Origin: Sulfurovum sp. TSL6
GTDB lineage: Bacteria; Campylobacterota; Campylobacteria; Campylobacterales; Sulfurovaceae
Assembly (NCBI RefSeq): GCF_019972115.1
Contig: NZ_BPFJ01000001.1
Coordinates: forward strand, 930,001-994,000
Reading direction: 5' to 3'
DNA: 64,000 bases
This document shows positions 6,802 through 15,745 of this stretch, one piece after another. Position 1 is the stretch's first letter. Each line of letters begins with the position of its first letter. The notes under the pieces were generated by a model that saw nothing but the letters and a program-made list of their open reading frames with translations, searched no databases and was not told the DNA's origin. Both the position numbers and the translations under genes were made by a program.

Positions 6802-7572
6802 TTATAAAAAAGCTAAAAGTGAAGCGGTTACAGCGACATTGAGAGACTCAACTCCACGCTGCATAGGGATGGCGATGCTTTTATCACACAGATCTTCTAC
6901 ACGCTTGCTGACACCTTCGCTCTCGTTACCCAGTACAAAGATGGTCTTGTTGCTGTAGCTTTGCTCTGTATAAGAGTTTGAAGCGTGTGATGAAAGTGTA
7001 TAAAGCGATGCACCTTTACTTTGGAAAGACTTGAGCGTCTTGGCAAGGTCGGTCGTTTTAATGATAGGCATTTTGAAAAGTGTCCCTGCACTGGCTTTGA
7101 TCACCAATGGGGATATCTGTGCCGCACCTTTGGTAGGAAGCAAGATGGCATCCACATTACCCGCTGCACACGAACGGATGATCATCCCCAGGTTCTGAGG
7201 GTTCGTGACACCATCCAGTGCAATGATACGATAGGCTTTGTGTGCATCCAGAAAACTCTCTTCGTCACCAAAATGTTCCAGTACGATATCAAGGGCTACA
7301 CCCTGGTCCTGCTTGGCATTTTTAGAGATACGCGAAAGAGCCTGCTTATCGTGATAGGCTACTTCGATACCTCTTTTTTGGGCGATCTCTTTCATCTGTT
7401 CCAGAACAGCAGCATCTTTGTTGGATTTTGAAAAATGGAGTTTATGTATGGTGACAGCTTTATCTTCAAGTGCTTCCATCACGGCATTACGCCCGTATAT
7501 GGTAAGCACTTTGTCAAAGAAAGCTTTTTTTTCTAGATACTCGGGAGTATCCTCTTTAGAGGTTTTTGGCAC
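6802..7572 (-). CDS. rlmB: 23S rRNA 2'-O-methyltransferase RlmB/TrmH family
   Basis: The product is 256 residues. An N-terminal substrate-binding domain (about 25-100) precedes a SPOUT methyltransferase domain with the family motifs DGVTNPQNLGMIIRSC (about 120-135), FVLGNESEGVSKRV (about 212-225) and a C-terminal SLNVAVTASLLAF. These form the knotted SAM site. RlmB methylates G2251 of 23S rRNA. The close relative TrmH acts on tRNA G18, and I cannot exclude that alternative substrate. The gene follows fabI by 3 bases, which implies co-transcription. Confidence 0.88.
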   Translation of the reverse strand: MPKTSKEDTPEYLEKKAFFDKVLTIYGRNAVMEALEDKAVTIHKLHFSKSNKDAAVLEQMKEIAQKRGIEVAYHDKQALSRISKNAKQDQGVALDIVLEHFGDEESFLDAHKAYRIIALDGVTNPQNLGMIIRSCAAGNVDAILLPTKGAAQISPLVIKASAGTLFKMPIIKTTDLAKTLKSFQSKGASLYTLSSHASNSYTEQSYSNKTIFVLGNESEGVSKRVEDLCDKSIAIPMQRGVESLNVAVTASLLAFL

Positions 7573-7575
7573 GTA

Positions 7576-8397
7576 TTATTCGCCGTTCCAGGCTATTTTA
7601 GGTTTTCCATTCTCATTAAACTCAACAGCTGGCATACCCATGATGTTATATCCGGCATCCACATAATGGATCTCTCCGGTTACGCCTGAACTAAGGTCCG
7701 AAAGAAGGTACATACCTGAATTTCCTACCTGTTGGATGGTTACATTCTCTTTTAACGGTGAATGTGCGGCATTCCATTTAAGCATAAATGAAAAATCACC
7801 TATCCCCGCAGCAGCAAGTGTTTTGATCGGTCCGGCAGAAATAGCATTGACACGGATACCGTCTTTACCAAGATCTTCTGCAAGATACTTTGTAGTCATC
7901 TCTAATGCTGCTTTAGCTACACCCATGAGGTTATAGTTAGGGATGTATTTGACACCTCCATAGTAACTGAGTGTCAGTACTGAAGAGTTATCAGAAAGGA
8001 TCGGCTTTAACTCACGTACTATCTCGATGAGTGAATAGACAGAAATATCCATCGCTACATCAAAGGCTTCTTTAGAAATATCATAAAAACGTCCGCTCAA
8101 ACCTTCTTTAGGTGCAAAGGCTATAGAGTGTACGATAAAATCTATCTTACCCATGTCTTTTTCAAGTGATTCTTTCAGTGCTTTGATCTCTTCTGGCTTG
8201 CTTACATCACAAGGATGGAGTCTTGCTCCACACCCTAGATCTTCTGCGATAGGAGCCAGTTTTTGCTCAAATCTTTCATTTAAAAAAGTAATGGCCATTT
8301 CAGCACCCTGCTCTTGACAAGCTTTTGCGATACCATATGCGATAGACTTTTTGTTAGCGATGCCTAAAATGACACCTTTTTTACCCTTCATTATCAT
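7576..8397 (-). CDS. fabI: Enoyl-[acyl-carrier-protein] reductase (NADH)
   Basis: The product is 273 residues with an SDR fold. The NAD-binding start ILGIANKKSIAYGIAKA replaces the classical glycine motif, as is usual for FabI. The catalytic Tyr-x6-Lys is in YNLMGVAKAALE (about 156-163), and the substrate loop SAGPIKTLAA is typical. FabI completes each cycle of type II fatty acid elongation and is the target of triclosan. The first ATG (8397) sits 6-7 bases after GGGAG; a second ATG two codons later is possible. It is the first gene of a run that continues into rlmB. Confidence 0.95.
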   Translation of the reverse strand: MIMKGKKGVILGIANKKSIAYGIAKACQEQGAEMAITFLNERFEQKLAPIAEDLGCGARLHPCDVSKPEEIKALKESLEKDMGKIDFIVHSIAFAPKEGLSGRFYDISKEAFDVAMDISVYSLIEIVRELKPILSDNSSVLTLSYYGGVKYIPNYNLMGVAKAALEMTTKYLAEDLGKDGIRVNAISAGPIKTLAAAGIGDFSFMLKWNAAHSPLKENVTIQQVGNSGMYLLSDLSSGVTGEIHYVDAGYNIMGMPAVEFNENGKPKIAWNGE

Positions 8398-8483
8398 ATA
8401 ATGCTCCCAAGAAATTAATGGAGTAATTTTACCATTATTGCGTTAAAATGTAGAACTATATTTATTATAAATTGAGGCAATAG

Positions 8484-8975
8484 ATGAAAAAAATACTTAT
8501 TATGAGTACAGGTGGCACATTTAACAAGATTTATGACCCGATCAAGGGTGAATTTATCATAGATGTAGAGTCACAAGCCTTGAATGAGATCGCCAAAAAA
8601 TGGCTGTGTGAATTTAAAATAGTGAATATCATAGGCAAAGACAGTCTTGACATGACCAACCACGACAGACTCGAACTCCTGGCAACGATCAGTCAATCTG
8701 AGTATCATCATATACTTATCGTACACGGAACAGATACTATGGAGCTCACAGCTGAATATCTGGCAGATGCAGAACTGGAGAAATGTATTGTCCTCACAGG
8801 GGCTATGGTTCCCTACAGTGTGGACCCGGTAGAAGCCACTGCCAATCTCTGTTCAGCCTATGGATATATCAGTGCTTTGAATAAAGAAGGTGTTTTTGTC
8901 GCTATGAACGGCGTTATGGGAACGTATGAGCATATAAAGAAAGATAGGATCAAAGGGAAATTTACCACACTTTAA
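8484..8975 (+). CDS. Half-length asparaginase domain protein
   Basis: The product is 163 residues, only the N-terminal domain of L-asparaginase (full enzymes are about 330). Visible motifs are STGGTFNK (8-15) with the nucleophile Thr, IVHGTDTMELTA (about 79-90) with the second catalytic Thr-Asp pair, and TGAMVPYS. The C-terminal domain that completes the dimer interface in classical enzymes is absent, and the frame ends cleanly rather than by frameshift. Short proteins of this kind are common in Campylobacterota. Asparagine hydrolysis is possible but unproven. The gene is divergent from fabI, and its own ribosome site is GAGG. Confidence 0.85.
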   Translation: MKKILIMSTGGTFNKIYDPIKGEFIIDVESQALNEIAKKWLCEFKIVNIIGKDSLDMTNHDRLELLATISQSEYHHILIVHGTDTMELTAEYLADAELEKCIVLTGAMVPYSVDPVEATANLCSAYGYISALNKEGVFVAMNGVMGTYEHIKKDRIKGKFTTL

Positions 8976-9047
8976 CGAGAGCAGTATGTTTATCCTTCAT
9001 TAAATTTAAACTGCTATGATTAAATAAAAGCATAAGGTTAACATTTT

Positions 9048-10172
9048 ATGGAAAAAGAATTTGATGGAGTTTCACTACTACGCAGCATACGCATTCTGCT
9101 CTTGATCCTGATCACTTTGTTGGCGCTTTTTGTGTTTTTACCAATCATTGAAAATATATGGGCTTCCATGCACTCAGAACCAAGATCTGTGACTGCAAGA
9201 GGCGAACTTTCACCTACAGAAAAAACCAATATCGAGATCTTTCAGCAATCCAGTCCGTCAGTGGTTTACATCACAACACTTGAAGATACGCTCAACCTTT
9301 GGACACGTGACATTACCCGTATACCCCGAGGTACAGGGTCAGGCTTTATATGGGACAGGCAGGGACATATCATTACCAATTATCATGTATTGCAAGGTGC
9401 CTCTGCTGTAAGAATACGGCTCAGTGACCAGCGTACTTTTAATGCCACACTCATCGGAGCAAGTCCAGAGCATGATCTGGCTGTTTTACGTATACCTATG
9501 ACGACCAATATGCCAAAACCTCTTTCTATCGGTACGAGTCATGACCTGCAGGTCGGCCAGATCACTTATGCTATAGGCAATCCATTCGGGCTTGATCAGA
9601 CACTCACTACAGGTGTAGTCTCAGCCCTCAATCGTAGTCTGCGCAATAACTATGGTTCGTCTATTGAGGATCTTATTCAAACGGATGCAGCCATTAATCC
9701 GGGAAATTCAGGTGGTCCGCTGCTTGATAGTGCCGGTAGACTGATCGGTATCAATACTGCTATGTTCAGTCTCTCTGGCACCTATGCAGGTATCGGTTTT
9801 GCTGTACCGGTTGATACAGTGAATCGTATCGTACCGCAGATCATTCAAGAAGGTCACTACCAAAGACCGAAACTGGGTATCACGATCAATGAAAGCCTCA
9901 ATAAAGAGATCACCAAAGAGCTGGGTATCTCTGGTGTTGCCGTCATAGAGGTGCAACCAAACTCAGCCGCAGAGAGATCCGGTCTTAACGGGGTCATCAT
10001 AAAAAACAATACTATCGTATCAGGGGATGTGATCGTCGGGATAGACCAACATAAGGTAGAGAATACAAAAATGCTTCTCTCTACGCTAGAAAAATATCAT
10101 ATCGGTGACACAGTAGAGGTAAAATTTGTTAGGAACGATCAAGTAAGAGAAGTATCTCTTACCCTGGAATAA
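9048..10172 (+). CDS. Periplasmic serine protease, DegS/HtrA type with one PDZ domain
   Basis: The product is 374 residues. An N-terminal membrane anchor (about 13-34) precedes a trypsin-like domain with His in TNYHVL (about 107), Asp in HDLAVL (about 140) and Ser in GNSGGPL (about 222). A single PDZ domain covers about 265-372. The anchored, one-PDZ layout resembles DegS rather than the two-PDZ DegP. Such proteases degrade or sense misfolded envelope proteins. The gene ends 9 bases from the convergent hemF. Confidence 0.92.
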   Translation: MEKEFDGVSLLRSIRILLLILITLLALFVFLPIIENIWASMHSEPRSVTARGELSPTEKTNIEIFQQSSPSVVYITTLEDTLNLWTRDITRIPRGTGSGFIWDRQGHIITNYHVLQGASAVRIRLSDQRTFNATLIGASPEHDLAVLRIPMTTNMPKPLSIGTSHDLQVGQITYAIGNPFGLDQTLTTGVVSALNRSLRNNYGSSIEDLIQTDAAINPGNSGGPLLDSAGRLIGINTAMFSLSGTYAGIGFAVPVDTVNRIVPQIIQEGHYQRPKLGITINESLNKEITKELGISGVAVIEVQPNSAAERSGLNGVIIKNNTIVSGDVIVGIDQHKVENTKMLLSTLEKYHIGDTVEVKFVRNDQVREVSLTLE

Positions 10173-10181
10173 AGTTTTTTC

Positions 10182-11222
10182 TTAACTGTGGTTATCTACG
10201 GTTGGAGGAATGATCTCTCCTGAAGCTTGCATACTGAGTGCTTCTGGATATTTTTTATAGTGTTTGCGTACTGCTTGGGCTAAAGCTTTTTTAGTTTTTT
10301 CATCTACAGGTGTCGGCATTTCATTCGGTAAAGCTTTAAGCAGTGCCTGAACTAAAATGTCTTGAGGTGGAGGCATTTTTTCTACCCAGCTTTCCAAGAT
10401 ATCTCTGCTCACATGAGAAGGGATAGAACCCATGATACCTACATCATTCTGATCATGTACAAGAAGCCCTGATGTGGTACCTCTATCCAGTGTAAGTACC
10501 TGGAAAAGATAGAGTGTATGATACGCCAGTTGTTCTTCTTTTTCTTCCTCTGTAAAAGTAGGATAGTCAATTAATTTTTTCGAAACAATTTCAATATATT
10601 TGTCTATCACTCTTTCGCCTACTTCTAATACAAATGCTTTATCTTCTTCAAAATTTCCGCTATTGTAACCTTCAAGATAATAATGGCTTACACCACGATG
10701 TCGTCCCAGTACCGGGATATAAAAATATCTGTCACCCTGTGCAGCACCCTCTTCGTAAAGTTCACCTGTGACTTTTTTGAGCATTTCAGAAAAACGCTTT
10801 TTATCTGCATCAGATTCACCTATGATCGAAGGGTTTAGATCAGCCATGACACGCCAATATCCTTCTCCGTCTCGCATCTGTGTCCAAGAGATGTGCATAT
10901 GCATAGAAGGTGCATGGGGATTACGCGGGTGTATGATAGTAGAGATCGCAGTGGCTGAACCTAACTTTTTACTCTTGTCATCATCATAGTGTACTTGGGA
11001 AACATTGACCGAACCTCTGTCAAATACAACAGAGTCTCTGGCTTCATAACGTACACCTCCACCATGTTTACCTCCGTCACGTCCCCATGTCACAGCTTCA
11101 CATGACTTGCCTTCTCCAAACTGTAAAGCAATAGAGTTTAGTTTTGAGACAAAATAAGCCTGCAATCCGTCTACAAGAGTATAGGCTTCTTTTGCTTGAG
11201 GTGACTTTGCAGGGATGTTCAT
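10182..11222 (-). CDS. hemF: Oxygen-dependent coproporphyrinogen III oxidase
   Basis: The product is 346 residues. HemF signatures are visible: GGGVRYEARD near 55-65, IHPRNPHAPSMHMHI near 92-106, the WRVMADLNPS stretch and RYFYIPVLGRHRGVSHYYLEGYN, with RGTTSGLL in the C-terminal part. The enzyme converts coproporphyrinogen III to protoporphyrinogen IX using O2, so the cell makes haem aerobically as well. Many Campylobacterota rely on the oxygen-independent HemN. A HemF is therefore consistent with a microaerobic, respiring lifestyle. Confidence 0.93.
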   Translation of the reverse strand: MNIPAKSPQAKEAYTLVDGLQAYFVSKLNSIALQFGEGKSCEAVTWGRDGGKHGGGVRYEARDSVVFDRGSVNVSQVHYDDDKSKKLGSATAISTIIHPRNPHAPSMHMHISWTQMRDGEGYWRVMADLNPSIIGESDADKKRFSEMLKKVTGELYEEGAAQGDRYFYIPVLGRHRGVSHYYLEGYNSGNFEEDKAFVLEVGERVIDKYIEIVSKKLIDYPTFTEEEKEEQLAYHTLYLFQVLTLDRGTTSGLLVHDQNDVGIMGSIPSHVSRDILESWVEKMPPPQDILVQALLKALPNEMPTPVDEKTKKALAQAVRKHYKKYPEALSMQASGEIIPPTVDNHS

Positions 11223-11318
11223 AGATATTGGCCTTTATTTTTTATAGCATTATATCATAGTAATTTTTATTTCATTTCGTTACAATACCCACATAATAAT
11301 TTATAAGAAAGAGGTACA

Positions 11319-11714
11319 ATGAAACGACATTTTATAGTAACGGTATTAGTTGCATTAGGATTCTCTGGATGTACAAGTTCTATAGATCATCTCATAGAAC
11401 CAAAGAAACCAGTCCAACCGACTCAGCAAATGCAAGCAGCACAGGTACAGGACTATTATGAAGAGCCTACTCCTGAAAAAAAAGAGGCGTATGAAAAGAC
11501 TATGAGAAAAATAGCCTCAGGTATACAAGATGATCCTAATTATCAGAGACTTGCTCTTAATACATCTGAAAAAAAAGAGTGGTTTAAAAAGTTGACGTAC
11601 AGACTATGGGACAGACAGATCACTCGACAGCAATTTATTGCAGAGGGCCTAAAAAGATATCCGAATCATGGATATGAACTGAATTTTATTGTCAGAGGAT
11701 TTACCTTTAATTAA
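11319..11714 (+). CDS. Small lipoprotein of unknown function
   Basis: The product is 131 residues. The signal peptide ends in the lipobox FSGC (cleavage before Cys at about 18), followed by a Pro/Gln-rich linker (about 25-50) and a charged helical domain with two tryptophans (EWFKKLTYRLWDRQI). The product should be lipid-anchored in the envelope. It is monocistronic, with ribosome site AAGAGG, and convergent with queC. No family is recognised. Confidence 0.8.
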   Translation: MKRHFIVTVLVALGFSGCTSSIDHLIEPKKPVQPTQQMQAAQVQDYYEEPTPEKKEAYEKTMRKIASGIQDDPNYQRLALNTSEKKEWFKKLTYRLWDRQITRQQFIAEGLKRYPNHGYELNFIVRGFTFN

Positions 11715-11721
11715 ACCTCTG

Positions 11722-12384
11722 CTACGCATAAAGAATCGGGTCTACACTTCCCGCTTCTTCAAAACCTTTTAATCTCAATCTACAGCTGTCACAAACACCA
11801 CAAGCCTTCTCTTCGGATTTATAGCAACTCCATGTATCTTTCAATGGCACATTAAGCTCTAAAGACTTTTGAACTATCTGACTTTTTTTCAAAGCCACCA
11901 ATGGCATTTTTATCTCTAAGTTTGTTTCATCTTTTGTACCAAGATTGATCGCTTTTTGCATTTGTTCTATATAACTCTCACGACAATCAGGGTAGCCTGA
12001 ACTGTCTTCTTCTACCACACCGATAAAGAGTGCCTGTGCACCATGTTTCTCAGCCACAGCAGCCGCTATAGAAAGAAAAATACCGTTTCTGAACGGCACA
12101 TAGGTCACAGGGACACCCTCTTCCAACCCTCCGGTCGGTACATCGATCTTTTGATCTGTCAATGCAGAAGCACCTATCTGTTCAAAAAAAGGCAGATCGA
12201 TCTCATACTTTTCAGATGCATTCACTGCCGATGCAACCTTCCGGAAGCATTCAAGTTCTTTCTCCTGTGTACGTTGTCCATAGTTAAAATGCAAAGCGAT
12301 AATTTCATACCCCTCATTTTCCGCCATTTTAGCGCTCAAAGCACTGTCCATGCCTCCGGAAATAATACATACCGCTTTTTTCAT
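11722..12384 (-). CDS. queC: 7-cyano-7-deazaguanine (preQ0) synthase
   Basis: The product is 220 residues. The PP-loop ATP-pyrophosphatase motif is SGGMDSAL (9-16). The C-terminal zinc-binding cysteines are in CYKSEEKACGVCDSC (about 187-201). QueC converts 7-carboxy-7-deazaguanine to preQ0 using ATP and ammonia, a step of queuosine tRNA modification. No other que gene is nearby. The leader (about 12385-12475) folds into alternative hairpins, one of which ends at the ribosome site, suggesting RNA-level control. Confidence 0.95.
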   Translation of the reverse strand: MKKAVCIISGGMDSALSAKMAENEGYEIIALHFNYGQRTQEKELECFRKVASAVNASEKYEIDLPFFEQIGASALTDQKIDVPTGGLEEGVPVTYVPFRNGIFLSIAAAVAEKHGAQALFIGVVEEDSSGYPDCRESYIEQMQKAINLGTKDETNLEIKMPLVALKKSQIVQKSLELNVPLKDTWSCYKSEEKACGVCDSCRLRLKGFEEAGSVDPILYA

Positions 12385-12390
12385 AAAATT

Positions 12391-12475
12391 GTCTCCTTTT
12401 CACAGAGCAAAGCCCCGTGAAAATTGACCGAAGGGAATGCCTCCGGTGCCTTTCACTAAAGAATTGCTTTCACTC
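12391..12475 (-). promoter_or_regulatory. Structured leader of queC with mutually exclusive hairpins (candidate riboswitch)
   Basis: On the minus strand the segment 12412-12422 (TTTCACGGGGC) can pair with 12398-12408 (GCTCTGTGAAA), an 11-bp hairpin that abuts the AGGAG ribosome site (12393-12397). The same TTTCAC (12417-12422) can instead pair with an upstream GTGAAA at 12451-12456, enclosing a second hairpin ACCGGAGG/CCTTCGGT (12427-12447). A further GTGAAA is at 12468-12473. All non-Watson-Crick pairs are G-U on the minus strand but A-C on the plus strand, so the RNA is read toward queC. A -10-like TATAAA lies at about 12483-12488. I do not recognise a known riboswitch class. Confidence 0.5.
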
Positions 12476-12539
12476 AGGAATCTTTATAAGTATTCTAAAT
12501 TTTACTGCCATTTTACCAAGATTTGGGTAAACTTCGAGC

Positions 12540-12980
12540 ATGATAGACTTAGATAATCAAACATCACTGGCAGTTGATTTGGAAGCATTGGAGAAGATAG
12601 CAGCATCTCTTTCTGACAAAGAAGTAGAGCTGATCATCACCGATGATGAAACCATACAGGAACTCAATGCAGAGCATAGAGGGAAGAACAACACAACAGA
12701 TGTACTCTCGTTCCCTATGGAGGCACCTTTTACAGAACAATCTATATTTGGTATGCCCTTAGGTTCTATCATTATTGCAGAGTCATTTGTAAAAGATAAA
12801 GCAGCAGTATTTGGACACAGCATACAGGATGAACTCTCACTTTTGTTCATCCATGGTATGCTTCATCTGCTGGGCTTTGACCATGAGAATGATGATGGTG
12901 AAATGAGAGCAAGAGAAAAAGAGCTCATAGAACAGTTTGACTTACCAAAAAGTTTAATCGTAAGAACAGAGGAGTATTAA
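12540..12980 (+). CDS. ybeY: rRNA maturation endoribonuclease YbeY
   Basis: The product is 146 residues. The metal-binding signature HGMLHLLGFDHEND (about 101-114) matches the family H-x3-H-x5-H pattern, and the RGKNNTTDVLSFP stretch (about 49-61) is diagnostic. YbeY is a zinc-dependent single-strand RNase needed for 16S rRNA 3' end maturation and ribosome quality control. It is followed at once by an antiporter gene, probably co-transcribed. Confidence 0.95.
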   Translation: MIDLDNQTSLAVDLEALEKIAASLSDKEVELIITDDETIQELNAEHRGKNNTTDVLSFPMEAPFTEQSIFGMPLGSIIIAESFVKDKAAVFGHSIQDELSLLFIHGMLHLLGFDHENDDGEMRAREKELIEQFDLPKSLIVRTEEY

Positions 12981-12981
12981 T

Positions 12982-13914
12982 TTGAGTTTTGTTATTTTTG
13001 TTATCGCCATGGGGGTATTGATATGGGGTGCGGACCTGCTTATTGATCAGAGTGAACGCATCGCGTTAAAGTTCAATATACCGGAATTCATCATCGGTGC
13101 AACGCTCATAGCACTTGGTACTTCCTTACCTGAAATGGCAGCAAGTATCGCTGCAAGTCTCAGCAATAAACCTGATATAGCCATAGCCAACGTGATAGGA
13201 AGCAATATACTGAATATCACCCTTGTATTGGCCTCTGTTTTTCTTATAGCCACAAAGATCAATCCAAGCAGAGACTTTTTTGCCAAGGACAGTACCTGGG
13301 CACTGGTACCGGTATTGGTCTTTATATTGATGATACTTGATGGTATGATCACAAGATTCGATGCTGCGCTGCTCTTACTTTTAATGGGTGCCTACCTTCT
13401 CTTTCTTCTTCAAGATGCCAAAAATATGCCTGAAGAGGATTTTGAGGACCTTGATATAGGTACGTTCTCCTGGCCGAAAAGCATACCTATACTCTTAGGA
13501 GGATTTGTTCTTGTCATCGTTGGTGCACATTTTACCGTAGAAAGTGCTTCAGACATCGCTAAAAGCTTTGGGATCTCAGAGTGGATTATAGGTATTATCA
13601 TGGTTTCATTAGGTACATCATTGCCGGAATTGGTTGTAAGTATCTCTGCAGCGGCCAAAGGAAAAGTGGATATGGCCATAGGAAACATCATCGGTTCCAA
13701 TATGGCAAACACGACTGTGGTCCTTGGTGCGGCAGCCTTCACAAAACCTATGAGCATAGATGCACCTGCATATATCTTTGATATCGCTACCATGATCGTT
13801 GCAACGCTTATTCTTGTATTTATTACAGCAAACAAACTTTACACCAAATCAGCAGGTATCAGCCTCATCATTCTTTTAGGACTCTTTTTAGATAATACTT
13901 TACAAAGCATGTAA
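12982..13914 (+). CDS. Calcium/sodium antiporter of the YrbG type
   Basis: The product is 310 residues with about ten membrane segments. The two inverted alpha repeats are clear: GATLIALGTSLPEMAASI with IANVIGSNILNITLVL in the first half, and GIIMVSLGTSLPELVVSI with AIGNIIGSNMANTTVVLGAA in the second. The acidic Glu of each LPE(L/M) motif binds the cation. A TTG start at 12982 is used, with GGAG 7 bases before it, just one base after the ybeY stop. The transporter exchanges Ca2+ or another cation for Na+. Confidence 0.9.
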   Translation: MSFVIFVIAMGVLIWGADLLIDQSERIALKFNIPEFIIGATLIALGTSLPEMAASIAASLSNKPDIAIANVIGSNILNITLVLASVFLIATKINPSRDFFAKDSTWALVPVLVFILMILDGMITRFDAALLLLLMGAYLLFLLQDAKNMPEEDFEDLDIGTFSWPKSIPILLGGFVLVIVGAHFTVESASDIAKSFGISEWIIGIIMVSLGTSLPELVVSISAAAKGKVDMAIGNIIGSNMANTTVVLGAAAFTKPMSIDAPAYIFDIATMIVATLILVFITANKLYTKSAGISLIILLGLFLDNTLQSM

Positions 13915-13918
13915 CGTA

Positions 13919-15745
13919 TTATCTTGAGCTGTTATTACCCACCTCTTCTGTAGCTGCTTCTCCTGTAGAAAAGTATCCTTCCCGGTAAAGCCATTTGTAG
14001 ATATCTGCCACGATAGGACCTGCCGTACTACCACCATGACCTCCATGTTCAACCAGTACTGTGACAATGTATTTAGGATCTTCATACGGAGCATAGGTCG
14101 TGATCCAGGCATGTGAACGATGATAATAGGCTAACTCTTCCTCTTTCAGACGTTTCTGCGTAGATTGAGGGATGGAAGTGACTTGTGAGGTACCTGTTTT
14201 ACCGGCAACAACAATAGGCAGTTTACTCATGGTTCTATATGCCGTTCCGCCTCTTACATTACATACATCATACATCCCTTTTCGAATCTCGTTCAAATAG
14301 TAAGTGTTAAAATTCAAAGACTTTAATTCAGGCTCAATTCTCTTACCATCTACTTCCCTTGCAATAAATGGCTTAGCAAGTGATGAAGTAGCGATCATAC
14401 CTGTATAACGTGCTACCTGTAAAGGTGTGACCAGGTCGTATCCCTGTCCTATGGCTGAGATGACTGTCTCACCCATATACCATGGCTGTTTATAACGTTT
14501 CATCTTCCATGCTTTATCTGGTATAACACCTGAATATTCACGAGGCAGATCCACACCTGTTCTTACACCCAGACCAAACGTACGCAGATGTTTTGCCATC
14601 GCATTAATACCCACTTTTAAACTTTTGTTGTAAAAATAGACATCACAACTCTCTCGTATCGCTTTTCTCAGATCTACTTTACCATGCCCCCATCGTGACC
14701 AACATCTAAACTTATGTTTACTCGTACCCAGTGTGATATGTCCATTACAATATTCTTCTGCACCAAGTGAATTAGGCAGCGCTTTAGAAAATGCCAAGGC
14801 CATACCCATTTTAATCGTTGAGCCCGGGGGATAGGTTCCGTGTATAAATTTGTTGGTAAAAGGATGAGCGAGATCATCCTGTAAGGCATTCCAATCTTTA
14901 AAACTGATACCTCCCACAAAAAGATTAGGGTCATACGAAGGATAACTGACTGCAGATAACACTTCACCATTGGTTCGCATGACAATGGCTACACCCGTCG
15001 CATCTCCAAAACGTTCATAGATCATCTTTTGGAGCTCTATATCTATATTGAGACGTATATTTTTATTGTCCTTTGGAAGTTTTTTTTCAAGTACTTCTAT
15101 GGCTTTGTTCGTTGCAGTGACTTTACTGATCTCATAACCTAGTTCACCCTCGAGTACTTTATTATAAAAGCGTTCTAAACCACTCTTACCTATTTTTCCC
15201 ACTTCATTGGCCACCGGGTCTTTTTCATTTTCTTTTTTATTGGATCTTCCTGTATAGCCGACGATATGCGCTGCATACTTTCCATAAGGATAGTAACGCT
15301 TTGTTTCAGCTTCTATTTTAATATTATCTATTAAACTTAACTTTGGATAGGCACCCATCATATCTGAGTAATGTATAAAATCAACGACCTTTATATAGTT
15401 ATGATTATAAGGTGAATTGTGTTTTTTATAGACTTTGAGCATCACTGTTTTATTGAGATCTGGAAACGTTTCAAGCAGTGTATCGATGACATTTTCCAGC
15501 TGATGGTTCTTTACTTTTAAGTGTGGTGCAATAGAGAGTGAAAATCCGATCTGGTTCATGGCTAAGAGGTTTCCACGGACATCTGTTATCTCCCCTCTTA
15601 CAGGTTTGATAAACTGTTTTCTTTCTATATTCTCTTTTGCTAATCCCTCATAGTAAAAATTGGATTTAATACTGACATGATAGAGTCGTGTGATCATTAC
15701 ACCCCAAAAGATAAGGAAAACCAATACGATAAACTTATATCTCAT
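13919..15745 (-). CDS. mrdA: Penicillin-binding protein 2
   Basis: The product is 608 residues. The N-terminal membrane anchor is at about 4-22, the dimerisation/pedestal domain follows, and the transpeptidase domain carries STIK (nucleophile Ser, about 308), SCD (about 365) and KTGTS (about 510). PBP2 is the elongation-specific class B transpeptidase that works with RodA and MreBCD. It overlaps the upstream mreD-like frame by 4 bases and is the last gene of a long envelope cluster. Confidence 0.93.
   Translation of the reverse strand: MRYKFIVLVFLIFWGVMITRLYHVSIKSNFYYEGLAKENIERKQFIKPVRGEITDVRGNLLAMNQIGFSLSIAPHLKVKNHQLENVIDTLLETFPDLNKTVMLKVYKKHNSPYNHNYIKVVDFIHYSDMMGAYPKLSLIDNIKIEAETKRYYPYGKYAAHIVGYTGRSNKKENEKDPVANEVGKIGKSGLERFYNKVLEGELGYEISKVTATNKAIEVLEKKLPKDNKNIRLNIDIELQKMIYERFGDATGVAIVMRTNGEVLSAVSYPSYDPNLFVGGISFKDWNALQDDLAHPFTNKFIHGTYPPGSTIKMGMALAFSKALPNSLGAEEYCNGHITLGTSKHKFRCWSRWGHGKVDLRKAIRESCDVYFYNKSLKVGINAMAKHLRTFGLGVRTGVDLPREYSGVIPDKAWKMKRYKQPWYMGETVISAIGQGYDLVTPLQVARYTGMIATSSLAKPFIAREVDGKRIEPELKSLNFNTYYLNEIRKGMYDVCNVRGGTAYRTMSKLPIVVAGKTGTSQVTSIPQSTQKRLKEEELAYYHRSHAWITTYAPYEDPKYIVTVLVEHGGHGGSTAGPIVADIYKWLYREGYFSTGEAATEEVGNNSSR

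Noticed and set aside
12385-12530. preQ1-I riboswitch or a coding leader peptide for queC
   Set aside because: The simple hairpin plus A-rich tail of preQ1-I is not seen. The only upstream ATG frame (about 13 codons) has no distinctive content.
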